This document shows positions 22,070 to 31,496 of a stretch of 64,000 nt of DNA, in pieces (positions within the stretch are counted from its first letter, which is position 1; each line of letters begins with the position of its first letter). Position numbers and translations under genes: made by a program. The stretch comes from Alligator mississippiensis (taxonomy: Eukaryota > Chordata > Crocodylia > Alligatoridae), in contig NC_081831.1 of assembly GCF_030867095.1 (NCBI RefSeq), forward strand, positions 52,079,716 through 52,143,715. The letters run 5' to 3'. Below the pieces are notes generated by a model. It did no database searches. It saw nothing but the letters and a program-made list of their open reading frames with translations, and was not told the DNA's origin.

Positions 22070-23640
22070 CCATCTTCACAGGTAAGGGAAGCTCTCAGAC
22101 TACTGCACTGAGCAGCACAATTTGAACAGGAAGTGAGCATCTCCCAGTGGTGAAAGAACAGGTTAGGGACTACATAGAAAAGCTGAATGTATAAAAGTCC
22201 ATGGGTCCGGATGGGATGTGCCCAAGGGTGCTGAGGGAGTTGGCTGATGTGATTGCAGAGCCTTTGGCCATCATCTTTGAAAACTCATGGTGATAAGGAG
22301 AGGTCCTGGATGATTGGAAAAGGGCAAACATAGTGCCCATATTTAAGAAAAGGGAAAAGGAGGATCCAGGGAACTACAGATGAGTCAACCTCACATCAGT
22401 TTCTGGAAAAATCATGGAGCAGATCCTCAAGGAATCCAATTGTAAGCACTTGGAGAAGGGAATAAAAGGGTGATTAGGAACAGTCTGCATGGATTCACCA
22501 AGGACAAGTCATGCCTGAACAACCTGACTGCCTTCTATGATGACATGACTGGCATTGTGGATGTCGAGAGACCAGTGGATGAAGTGTACCTTGATTTCAG
22601 CACGGTTTTTGATATGGTCTCCCACAACATTCTCACAGGCAAGCAAAAGAAGTATGGGCTGGATGAATGGACTGTAAGGTGCATAGAAAACTGGATGGAG
22701 CATCAGGCTCAGAGAATATTAATTAATATTTCAATGTCTAGTTGGCAGCCAGTATCAAGTGGAGTCCCCCAGGGGTTGGCCATTGCTGCAAGTTTTGTTC
22801 AATGTCTTCATCAGTGACCTGGAAGATGGCATAGAATTCACCCTCAGCAAGTTTGCAGATGACACCAAACTGGGGGGGAGTAGTAGAGGGTAGGGCTAGG
22901 ATTCAGAGTGACCTAGACAAATTGGAGGACTGGGCCAAAAGGAAACTCATGAGATTCAACAAGGACAAGTGCAAAGTCCTGCACTTAGGACAGAACAATG
23001 CCATTTACCAGTACAGGCTGGGGGCTGACTGGCTGGGCAGCAGCTCTGCAGAAAAGGACCGGGGATGTTAAACTGGACAATAAGTTGAATATGAACCAGC
23101 AGCGTGCCATAGTTGCCAAGAATTTGCTAAGAAGACTAATGGCATACTAATGGCATTCTGGGCTTCATTGGTAGGTGCATTGCCAATAGTTTGAGGGAAG
23201 TAATTATTCCCCTCTATTCAGCTCAGGTGAGGCCACATCTGGAGTACTGTGTCCAGTTTTGGGCCCCCTGCTACAAAAAGAATGGGACAAATTAAGAAAT
23301 TCCAGCGGAGGGTGATAAAAATGGTGATGGGGCTGGGGGACATGATTTAGGAGGAAAGACTGAGGGAACTGGGCTAATTTAGTCTAGAGAAGAGGAGACT
23401 GAGAGGAGACTTAAAAGCAATCTTCAACTACCTGAAGGGGTGGTTGAAAGAGGATGGAGCTAGGTTATTCTCAATGGTGGCAGATGACAGAACAAGGGCA
23501 ACAGTCTCAAGCTGTAGCAAGAGAAGTTTAGGTTAAATATTAGGAAGAATTTTCTCACTAGGATGGTACTAAAACACTGGAACAGGTTACCCAGACAGGT
23601 GGAAGCTCGATCCTCAGGGGTTTTCAAAACCTGGCTAGAC
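22070..23640 (+). pseudogene. CR1 ORF2 reverse transcriptase, degenerate
   Basis: Recognisable in pieces: a decayed GPDGM(C/H)PRVLRELAD block near 22205, DDWKRAN near 22310, then SCLNNLTAFYDDMT, YLDFSTVFDMVSHNI (motif A Asp kept), SSGVPQG (motif B) and [10 protein letters not shown] (motif C intact, near 22850). KLMRFNKDKCKVLHLG follows. At least four frame changes occur along the gene. No endonuclease domain is left. Confidence 0.85.
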
Positions 23641-23755
23641 AAAGCTTTGGCTGGGATAATCTAGTTGAGGCTGGTCCTGCTTTCAGCAGGGGGTTGGACT
23701 AGATGACCTCCTGTGGTCCCTTCCAACCATAACTTTCTATGATTCTATGATTCTA
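22070..23755 (+). mobile_element. CR1 LINE, + strand, 5' truncated
   Basis: The 3' end is complete, with the tail ggttggactagatgacctcc and then tatgattctatgattct, the octamer tail diagnostic of CR1. The 5' part begins within ORF2. Many stops and shifts show age. It lies directly beside a second + strand CR1 beginning at 23756. Confidence 0.9.
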
Positions 23756-23922
23756 AATTGAGTGGAGTTGCAGTCACTTAGTAGTGCTAGGGTTCAGAAT
23801 GACCTGAATAGATTAGAGAATGATCTGATTCATAGATTCAGATTCATAGATGTAGGGTCGGAAGGGACATTGCAGATCTTATAGTCAGACCCCCTGCCCT
23901 GGGCAGGAGAGAAAAACTGGGC

Positions 23923-26224
23923 TCAAATGACCCCAGCCAGGTAAACATCAAGCCTCCTCTTAAAGACCCCCAGGGTAGGAGCCATCACCACTTCCCTTGG
24001 AAGCTGGTTCCAGATCCTAGCCACCCTGACTGTGAAGCAGTGCATTCTAATGTCTAGTCTAAACCTGCTCTCTAGCAACTTATGGCTGTTATTCCTTGTT
24101 GCTCCCGGAGACGCTCGGGGGAACAAGGTCTCTCCCAAACCCAGCTGGTCCCCCCTAGTAAGTTTATAGATGGCCACCAGGTCCCCCCTCAGCCTTCTCT
24201 TGTGAAGACTGAACAGGTTAAGGTCCTGTAGCCTCTCTTCATAGGATCTGCTCTGCTGTCCCCAGATCATGCGAGTGGCCCTCCTTTGGACCCTCTCAGT
24301 GCTGTACACGTCCTTCCTGAAGTGTGGCGCCTTGAACTGGATGCAGTACTTCAGCTGAGGCCTGACCAGTGTTACATAGAGTGGGAGGACCACCTCCTTG
24401 GCCCTGCTTGTGATACACCTGTGGATGCACAAGGTATGATTAGCCCTATTGACCGTGTTCTCACATTGTCGGCCCATGTTCATCTTGGAGTCAATAATGA
24501 CTCCAAGATCTCTTTCTGCCACCATGCTTTGAAGAAGGGAGTTCCCCAGCCTATAGGTATGCTGCTGGTTACTACTGCACAAGTGCAGCACCCTGCACTT
24601 GTCAGTATTGAATCCCATCCTATTTTCATTTGCTCACCCCTGTAACCTGTCCAGGTCCTGCTGTAATCTGTCCTTCCTTTCTAGAGTGCCCATCTCACCC
24701 CAAATCTTGGTGTTGTCTGTGAATTTAAACAGGCTGTTCTTCCCCCTGTCATCCAAGTCGATAATAAAGAAATTGAACAGTGCGGGCGCAAGGACCGAGC
24801 CCTGGGGGACTCCACTGCCCACTTCCCTCGAGGTCGAAAATGACCTATCCACCACCACTCTCTGAGTACGACCCCCTCAGCCAATTTGCAATCCATCTGA
24901 CTGTGTAGGCATCAATGCCACAGTCACCTAGCTTTTTAATGGGAATGGGGTGGGAGACAGTGTCAAAGGCCTTCCTGGAGTCCAGAAAGATTACATCCAC
25001 CATGACACCTGCATCCAATGATTTTGTGACCTGATCGTAGAAGGCAATCAGGTTGGTCTGACAGGACCTGTCCCTAATGAAACCATGCTGGTTGCCCTTG
25101 AGCATCATCCCTGCTGTCGGCCTATCACAGTTGTGCTCCTTGATAATCTTCTCAAAGAGCTTCCCCAGGATTAAAGTAAGACTAATGGTCCTATAGTTGC
25201 CCAGGTTCTCCCTCTTCCGTTTTTTAAAGATGGGGACCACATTGGTCCTCTTCCAGTCATCCAGCACCTTGTCAGAAAACCACAAGTGCTTGTAAAGCCG
25301 TGCCATGGGCCCTGAGATAACCCCTCCTAATTCCCTCAACACCCTGGGGTGGAGAGCATATGGACATGCTGATTTGATCATGTGAAGCCCCTCCAGAAGT
25401 TCTCTAACCCAGTCCTCCCTGACCCCAGGCTTGGCGGAGTTTCTCCTGAGTCCGTCCTGAATCTCAGTAGGGGAGTCCCAGTCCCTGCACAAGAAAATAG
25501 AGGTGAAGAAATTATTAAAGATGTCTGTTTTCTCCTCTGGTGCAACCACCAGATTACCAAGCATATCCTGCAGATATGCACATTACCTGGGGCCTTCTTC
25601 ATTCTCCCTATGAATTAAAAAAAATACTTTTTGTTATCCTTGATCCTTGATGCTAGCCCTACTTCCGTACCTGCCTTAGCTTTCCTAACAGCCCCCCTAC
25701 AGACCCGAGCGGTGGCGGTATACTCCTCTTTGGTAATAGCCCCTCCCTTCCACTGGGTGTACACCTCCTTTTTGGCAATCAGGCATTCAAGAATGCCCTT
25801 TGTGAGCCAGGGGGGCTTTTGGGCACTCTTGCCCCCTTTGCTTCTTATTGAGATTGTCACTCTTGAGCTCTGAGTATCGTCTCCTTAAGGAACGACCACT
25901 CATCCTGGGCACTCAGTTCCCCTACTCTCCAGGACTCTAGTGCCTCTCCCATTAATCTCCTCAGCTCATTGAAGTTGGCCTTCTTAAAGTCTAAGGCTAC
26001 TGCCTTCCTGCAGGCCCTTGACACCCTGCGCTGGATGGTGAATTCCAGCAAGTGAAGATCGCTATTGCCCAGGTGGTCGAGGGTCTGGAGTCCCCTCACC
26101 AGGTTCGTCCCTGTGGACCAGGTCCAGCAGGGCATTCCCCCTGGTAGGACTGTGCACCTCCTGGGTTGAGTGGAGATCCTGTATCTTGGCCAGGAAGCTC
26201 CATAAGCAGTCAGACCTGGATGAC
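23923..26224 (-). pseudogene. CR1 ORF2, - strand, endonuclease end plus RT, broken
   Basis: In reading order: EVHSPTRGNALLDLV-like endonuclease end near 26150, the linker with KEVYTQWKGGAITKEEYTA, then RT with [57 protein letters not shown] (motif A Asp kept) and [15 protein letters not shown]. Motif C reads KFTDNTKIW instead of ADD, so the second catalytic Asp is lost. The C-terminal part (24618-23923) is open for 231 codons and ends LDVYLAGVI. Several frameshifts separate the blocks. Confidence 0.87.
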
Positions 26225-26544
26225 TGTTGCCCTGAGGGGTCAGGCCAATGCTCAGGATCTCAATATTGCACTGTTAGACAGGAGGGTGTGCTGTACAATT
26301 GCACATGCACACATAAAAATCAATTAAGCACACATAAACTCACTAGATGCATACACCCCTACTAGTCATACACACTCACACTAGCAGGTCAGATACACAC
26401 ATGTTCAAAATAATTAGTCTAGGTTCATGCACACCTATCACCAGTTTAACCCCATACATACTACACACACCAAATTTAGACAGAAACAGTTACCAGTTAC
26501 CAAAACATGCACATCCAATACACATACATGGATTACTAATTCAT

Positions 26545-26610
26545 ATACCACACACACACACACACACACAATGATATCTACATATGTATATATATATGTG
26601 TGTGTGTATT
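26545..26610. repeat. CA/TG and TA microsatellite inside LTR copy 1
   Basis: A run of ac dinucleotides followed by tatata and tgtgtg tracts; at the matching place copy 2 has expanded to a long AT tract. A further tatg tract lies near 26682-26705. Confidence 0.85.
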
Positions 26611-27489
26611 CACTAATTTATGCACATACCACCCACCTACACATACACACAAGTGAGTTCCTAAGTTGGGTATTGTGATATATATGTATGTATGTATGCA
26701 TGTATGTGCTTGGTGTACTTGGGATACCTGGGGAAAGGTTAAGGTAAGAAAGTAGAAGTGTAAGGAGTTAAAGTTACCAGGACCGGGATTAGAACCCATA
26801 GACTACAGGGGCCTGGGCTGAAGAACTGAGGCTTGGGGGTAACTTTAGGTTAATTGATCTTAATTGATTAAAAGACAATGCCCAAAGCCTGCAGAACAGG
26901 GAAGCATGCCGGCACAGAGTCTGGGACTAGAGCCAGAGCTATGGGGGAGCTGAAAAGGTAGGTAGGGAGAGGGAAAAATGGGACTAAGGGAAAGTGTGGG
27001 TGTTAAAGAGGGGCTCTGGATGTGGGGAGCCAGAGGATGGCTCCGAGACAGCTAGAGAAGGTGCAGGGAGTGGCAGTAGGTGCTGGAAGCTGGAGAAAGG
27101 TTCCAGCTGCTGGAGAAAATTGCAGGACAGCTAAGAGGAGCTGTGAAGCTGCAGGGGTGGTGGGGGGGGGGGGATAGAGGATTATAGAAGTTGTGGGGGA
27201 AGCCTGAAAACAGAGAGACAGATAGTAGAAAATCTCAGGAAAAGCAGCAGGCAGCAGGGACAGCAGGAAAACAGAGAAAGATAGCAGAAAGTCACAGGGA
27301 AAAGGCAGTAGGAGCAGGAGAAGCTGAGAGGTGGCCGAAAAGGGGAGATGGAATTGGGAGGAGATCAGGAAACTAGCAGAGAGGGTGGGGACTGGAGCTG
27401 AGAGAGAGAATGAGGCTGGAATTTAAGATAGGGAAGGGACTGGGATTCAGTAAAATATGACCCAACTCAGGGTTGCAAATGACAGTAGT

Positions 27490-27495
27490 TTTATT
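27490..27495 (-). promoter_or_regulatory. Polyadenylation signal of LTR-type copy 1
   Basis: AATAAA on the - strand within gttcaataaaac, about 370 nt downstream of the TATA box, as expected for the end of an R region. Confidence 0.45.
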
Positions 27496-27537
27496 GAACA
27501 GGAGAGATGGTGACACAACGTTAACTTGGTTCCCTTG

Positions 27538-27545
<8 letters not shown>

Positions 27546-27586
<41 letters not shown>
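27546..27586. repeat. (AC)n microsatellite
   Basis: About 20 uninterrupted ac units, then actcacacac. It lies inside LTR-type copy 1 and is likely polymorphic in length. Confidence 0.95.
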
Positions 27587-27592
<6 letters not shown>

Positions 27593-27858
27593 ACAATGGC
27601 AGCAGTGGTTAAAGAGGCTTGGTGCAGGGGGCTGAAGTCCACTGAAGTCCAGGAGGAAAGAGAGAGAGAGAGAAGGTGTGCAGGTAATATCTACCTATCC
27701 CAGGCTGGAAGTTGATCCTCGATGGCCAGTCAGGGTCTCCTTCGGCTCAGTGTTGTCCAGAGGGGGTAGCCGGCAGGGACTCTGGGTGGATAGGTGGTGT
27801 AGCATGGTACTGGTCCAGATGGAGAGGGTGTCCCACTGCGTCTGTCTTCCCTGCCCCT

Positions 27859-27865
27859 TTTTATA
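27859..27865 (-). promoter_or_regulatory. TATA box of LTR-type copy 1
   Basis: tataaaa on the - strand inside cccctataaaaagggg. The equivalent cccctataaacagggg lies at about 58738 in copy 2; in copy 3 it is decayed (cccctaaaagggg, near 62490). Confidence 0.55.
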
Positions 27866-28875
27866 GGGGCAGACCTTTTGTGACCCTAGTGACAGGAGGC
27901 ATGCCAAGGCAAGGGTCAGCCCCTGGCGTACTGAGCACGTGTGCTCCATGCAGGGATGTGCAGTGTCTGTAATGGTGAGGTTCAATGGTAGAGTTGCTGG
28001 TTCTGCAGAGTCTTTTGTTTTTCAAATGCTGGTCTTGTCTCTGTTCCTGGGTGAGGTCTATGGTTCCTGGATGAATGAATGCAAGGTGATGGCCCAGTCA
28101 TTACAGGCCATTCAGCAGAGGCCTGCTACCATTGTATTTCAATCATTCCCAAACACTCTCACTCATTGGGGAACCAATTTACATGGAAGGGGTACAATCA
28201 ATCATATTGTTGCAACATGGGATGCCCAGGCAGGGGACACAAGTTAGAGGCTTGACATATAAAATGGAAACTTGACATGACTTTTGTTCACTTACAAACA
28301 CAGGCCTAAACCATACAATATCCATATGAAACAATAAAAATCAATACAAAAATTATAATAATACAATATACAACAGTAAAAATTAATACAAACCTAATAA
28401 TTATACAATATAAAACAATGGATATCCAAAACCAAAAACTTGCTACCAAAATAAAAAAAGTTTAAAGCTTATCTGAGCTCACTTATACTTACCTATAGGG
28501 AATAGAGAGGGAGAGAAAAAGTCAGAAATGGTTGGGGAAGGGAAGGGAATGCATTTAAAAAAAAAAAGAAAAAAAAAGAAAAACGGGGGGTTTTGCTACA
28601 ACTGTTCCTTGCAGCAGATGCCTGGGTAATTTAGATCACCCATGACAACTACACCTGCAATCAGTCAGATGAAATTCAGTAGGAACAAGTGCAGAGTCCT
28701 ACATTTGGGACAGAATAATTACCTACACAGCTACAGACTGGGGAATGACTGGGTCAGCTGTAGTACTTCAGGGGAGGACTTGAAGTTACAGTTGACCGTA
28801 AGCTAAATATGGGCCAGAGATGTAAGCTTGTTGCAAAAAACCAACAGCAACTTGTGTTGTATCAATAGAAGTGTC

Positions 28876-29035
28876 TTACAAATCAAGGCAGACAAGGTTC
28901 CTTGGGTGAATTTGATATCTTTTATTAGACCAACCCAAATGGTTGGAGAATGGTTATTAAGCAAGCTTTCAGGTTCAAAAACCCTTCGTCAGGCTAAGGA
29001 AGCTTCAGCAGTTGGTGTGTGCTCTTCCTGGATGG
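28876..29035 (+). mobile_element. Retroposon fragment in CR1
   Basis: Contains ggcagacaagg, ttttattagaccaaccc and gcaagctttcaggttcaaaa then cccttcgtcaggct. It is the same family as the 19038-19517 insert. CR1 sequence lies on both sides; precise ends and duplication could not be fixed. Confidence 0.6.
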
Positions 29036-29430
29036 AATGAAAATGACTTTTATGACTTTTATGAGGAAAGGCTGGAAAAATTAGGGTTTGTTAGTCTGAA
29101 GTAGAGAAGACTCAGGGGAAGATTGGATAACAGTCTTCAAGTACTGAGATTATAGAGAGAATGGAGAGGGGTTTTTCTCTGTGACTGTAAGAGACAGGAC
29201 TTGGGACAATGTCTTCAAGCCTCAGCAGAGGAAATTTAGTTTGGAGATTAGCAGATATTGGAACAGGCTACCTAAAGAAATTGTGGAATCTTCACCCTTG
29301 GAAACTTTGAGGAGTAGGTTAGATAGACACTTAGGTCGGATGTTTTAGTCAGGGATAATCCTGCTTGAGCAGAAGCCTGGACTAGATGAGTTTTGTGATG
29401 TCCCTTCCAGCTCTGATCCTAGGAAATGGT

Positions 29431-29552
29431 GATTAGAATACACATCCAGGAGGCAGGACTCCTGGATAATAATTATTTCTCCAGCTAATGCGTGTTTATA
29501 CAAAGTAGAAATATGTCAAACGGTGTGAAACATCCTCCAATATATGTCAAAC
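29431..29552. other. Short unique spacer
   Basis: Contains a repeated atatgtcaaac motif near the following SINE-like segment. Confidence 0.35.
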
Positions 29553-29670
29553 AAGTTCTATAGTTTGGTGGTTTTGACATAACCCTGAGATGTAGATAAT
29601 ATGGGGTTCAAATCCCCTCGGGTAGAAGAGTGGTTTGAAGCAAATCTTTCTTATACTGGTGAGTGTTCCA
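29553..29670 (+). repeat. tRNA-derived SINE remnant
   Basis: A-box-like tagtttggtgg (29561-29571) and B-box-like ggttcaaatcc (29605-29615) stand 33 nt apart, the arrangement of an RNA polymerase III promoter in a tRNA-derived SINE. The 3' body is decayed. It is not a functional tRNA: no cloverleaf is evident. Confidence 0.5.
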
Positions 29671-30369
29671 ACTACTCAAATATCAGGTAAAAGGAGGCCC
29701 TCAACACCAGATGTGGTGGTTATTTTGTAGATGTATCCTCAATTGTTTTCATACAGAATTATTCAGAAAGTTTAATCCCTATTTATGAATAGTATTAAAA
29801 TGATTTAAATAACCCAAACTTCAGTTTTCATGGAAAGAAGAGAAAAAAGATGAGTCCTAACAATGCAAGTCAGTGCTATGACATACATTTTCATGAAAGT
29901 AGGATTTTTCAATTAAATAAGATAGTAGTTAATGCCTCCTGAGAGGAAGCTATTTATTTTTACATTTTGGATGTCTTAATTTTTGGGTGCCCAGCTTCTC
30001 GTACCATAATTAGCATGATGTAAAAGCATCATGCGGATGTTAGGTGTATTAACGGGTATATTATGTAGAATTAAATAATAATTCCAGTGTACAAACTCTT
30101 GAATCTTGATTTGTACAGCAGAAAATATTTAAAAGTTTGATTGTCCTGGACAAAATAGTTTCTAGTAGAAAAGCCTGACATTATATTAACTTTTCTCCTA
30201 GAAAATAATGTTAAACCTTTTTTTCCTATAGCCAGTTTCAAAGCACAGTTTGTCACATCTCACACCTTCCCTTTCTTCCTGATATGCCCTAGCTAGCCAT
30301 TCTCAGCAGGTGTCCTTTCTTATTTCACTTATGAAATCTTGATTTTACTCACCATGTAGGTAGCTGGAC
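29671..30369. other. Unique AT-rich sequence
   Basis: No gene or repeat supported. Confidence 0.45.
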
Positions 30370-31140
30370 AGAAGGAAAGCCTATTTGACAGGGTTGTGGA
30401 TTTGCTGGTCACCCTGGCCTCTTGCATCTTGGTTTGGACATACCCACAGGTTTGCACTCTGGGTTCTTCTAGACCAGGCCAATCTCTTTGCCCCTGGCCA
30501 TTCTCTTTGCCCCTGACAGACAGTAATGTTCAAAAGCACAATAGATCTGATATGGGATCCCAGCAATGGCTTCTTGCCATACTGTATGTGCATATCAGGG
30601 GGTGCAATTGTGGTATCTTGTATCAGATCACAATACAGATTGTGCTGTATTGCAATGCAGGGGGAGCCCAATCTCAGGTTTCCCTTGCACAAGCAAGTAG
30701 CAAGCTTTGCTTCCTGTGCTTCCCTTACTCAAACCCAGATCAGCTGATTGTAGGTCCCAGCTGGGGGTTTGCATGGTGCACTCCCATGGCTGGAAACTCC
30801 AGTCAGCTGACTGGGGCTCCCAGCTGAAGGAGTGCATGATGAGCTTCAACCACCTAGGGGTGCTCCCAGCTTATGGAGCACATGGGAGTCTTGAAAGGTT
30901 TCTGTGTGCTCCAGAGGCTGGGGACCAACCACAAATTTGATTAAAGGTGATAAGAACCAGCCACAGAGGTATTCCACATACTTAGTGTAATAACTTTGTG
31001 GCTTATGCCTCATTTTGTCATGCCATTACTTGAATGACCTTGTGACCAGGTCACTGCTTAAGACTTGATTAACCAGTTTGTCACATGTTTAGTATAATGT
31101 CTGTCAGAGGCCTAACTCTTCCTAAACAGGCTCAGAAGCT
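30370..31140. repeat. Interspersed repeat family X, copy 1
   Basis: The GC-richer core has repeated cccagctg and tgcatgatg-type motifs and local palindromes (gtcagctgactgg). It shares long stretches with 58200-58400 (ttcccttgca..agcaagtagc) and with 59620-59846 plus 61098-61130 (aactttgtggcttat, gcttaaga..tgattaa). The second copy is interrupted by an LTR and a hAT element. Its own class is unknown. Confidence 0.5.
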
Positions 31141-31149
31141 TATCTCTCT

Positions 31150-31496
31150 GGGCACCTATACACATTCCCAATGCCTGATCTGACACATTCTAATTAGAAT
31201 GTGTGGAAGCAGGCTTGATTAATCAAGTCTGCTGGAGCTTTCTAATTAGAATGCTCCAGGAAACCTCAGTATCACATGTATTCAGCAACCCTGTATTTCA
31301 AAATGGTGGTGAGGGTTCTTTAACTAAAGCTCATTGAAGGAGTTTAGTTAAAGCATCCCCACTACAGTGCCACTATTTTGAAGCATGGGGTGCTGAATAC
31401 ACAAGATACTGTAGGAGTTTTAATTAGAGCAGCTCCCAAGAGCCGCTCAAATTAAATCACTTCCTCCCCCATCCCGAAGTATGTGTAAAGATTCCC
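31150..31496. mobile_element. Palindrome-array MITE, copy 1
   Basis: The ends gggcacctatacacatt and (reverse complement) gggaatctttacacata pair, with tct on each side as a possible 3 bp duplication (31147-31149, 31497-31499). Inside lie three consecutive palindromes: a perfect 22 bp one at 31183-31204 (centre ctaattag), 31214-31227 (cttgattaatcaag) and 31232-31259. Then come nested arms 31279-31309 with 31371-31400 around a ctttaactaaag stem. Nearly the whole element can fold. Related copies lie at 42787-43170 and 63924-64000. Confidence 0.65.

Larger units (their letters stand above)
26225..28600 (-). mobile_element. LTR-type element, 2.4 kb, microsatellite-rich (copy 1)
   Basis: It interrupts the - strand CR1. 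Ends are tgttgccctgagg on the left and ttttgctaca on the right, so on the - strand it begins tgtagc and ends gcaaca. A candidate 5 bp duplication actgt lies at 26223-26227 and 28601-28605; its last three bases overlap the element end, so the exact boundary is ambiguous. On the - strand, order is A/T-rich block, TATA (27865-27859), R-like segment, AATAAA (27495-27490), then purine-rich and CA/TG microsatellite tracts. Two relatives lie at 58400-59610 and 61793-62830. No gag, pol or env is seen, so it behaves as a solo LTR. Confidence 0.6.
23822..28662 (-). mobile_element. CR1 LINE, - strand, split by an LTR element
   Basis: The 3' end is at about 23822 (tail units attcatag). The body runs to 26224 and resumes at 28606-28662, where the endonuclease block VVVMGDLNYPG is readable. 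It is 5' truncated at that point. The gap is the 2.4 kb element at 26225-28600. The insertion lies in opposite orientation inside another CR1. Confidence 0.85.
23756..29430 (+). mobile_element. CR1 LINE, + strand, split into 23756-23821 and 28663-29430
   Basis: The left piece encodes a decayed RVQNDLNRLEND segment. The right piece resumes with KFSRNKCRVLHLG, just as the same protein continues in intact CR1s, and runs to a CR1 tail (ctggactagatgagttttgt, cccttccagctctgat). The interruption is a - strand CR1 (23822-28662) that itself contains an LTR-type element. A third insert (28876-29035) lies within the right piece. Confidence 0.75.

Noticed and set aside
26340..26680. Array-like short repeated units (possible CRISPR-like pattern)
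   Set aside because: They are drifting CA/TG/TA microsatellites without constant repeats or spacers, in vertebrate DNA.
26776..26806. tRNA B-box-like gggttctaatcccgg on the - strand
   Set aside because: No A box at suitable distance and no cloverleaf; it lies inside the LTR-like element.
27191..27376. Glu/Lys-rich open frame
   Set aside because: Purine-rich low-complexity part of the LTR-like element.
30396..30827. 143-codon open frame
   Set aside because: Inside repeat family X; the homologous region near 58200 does not conserve the frame.
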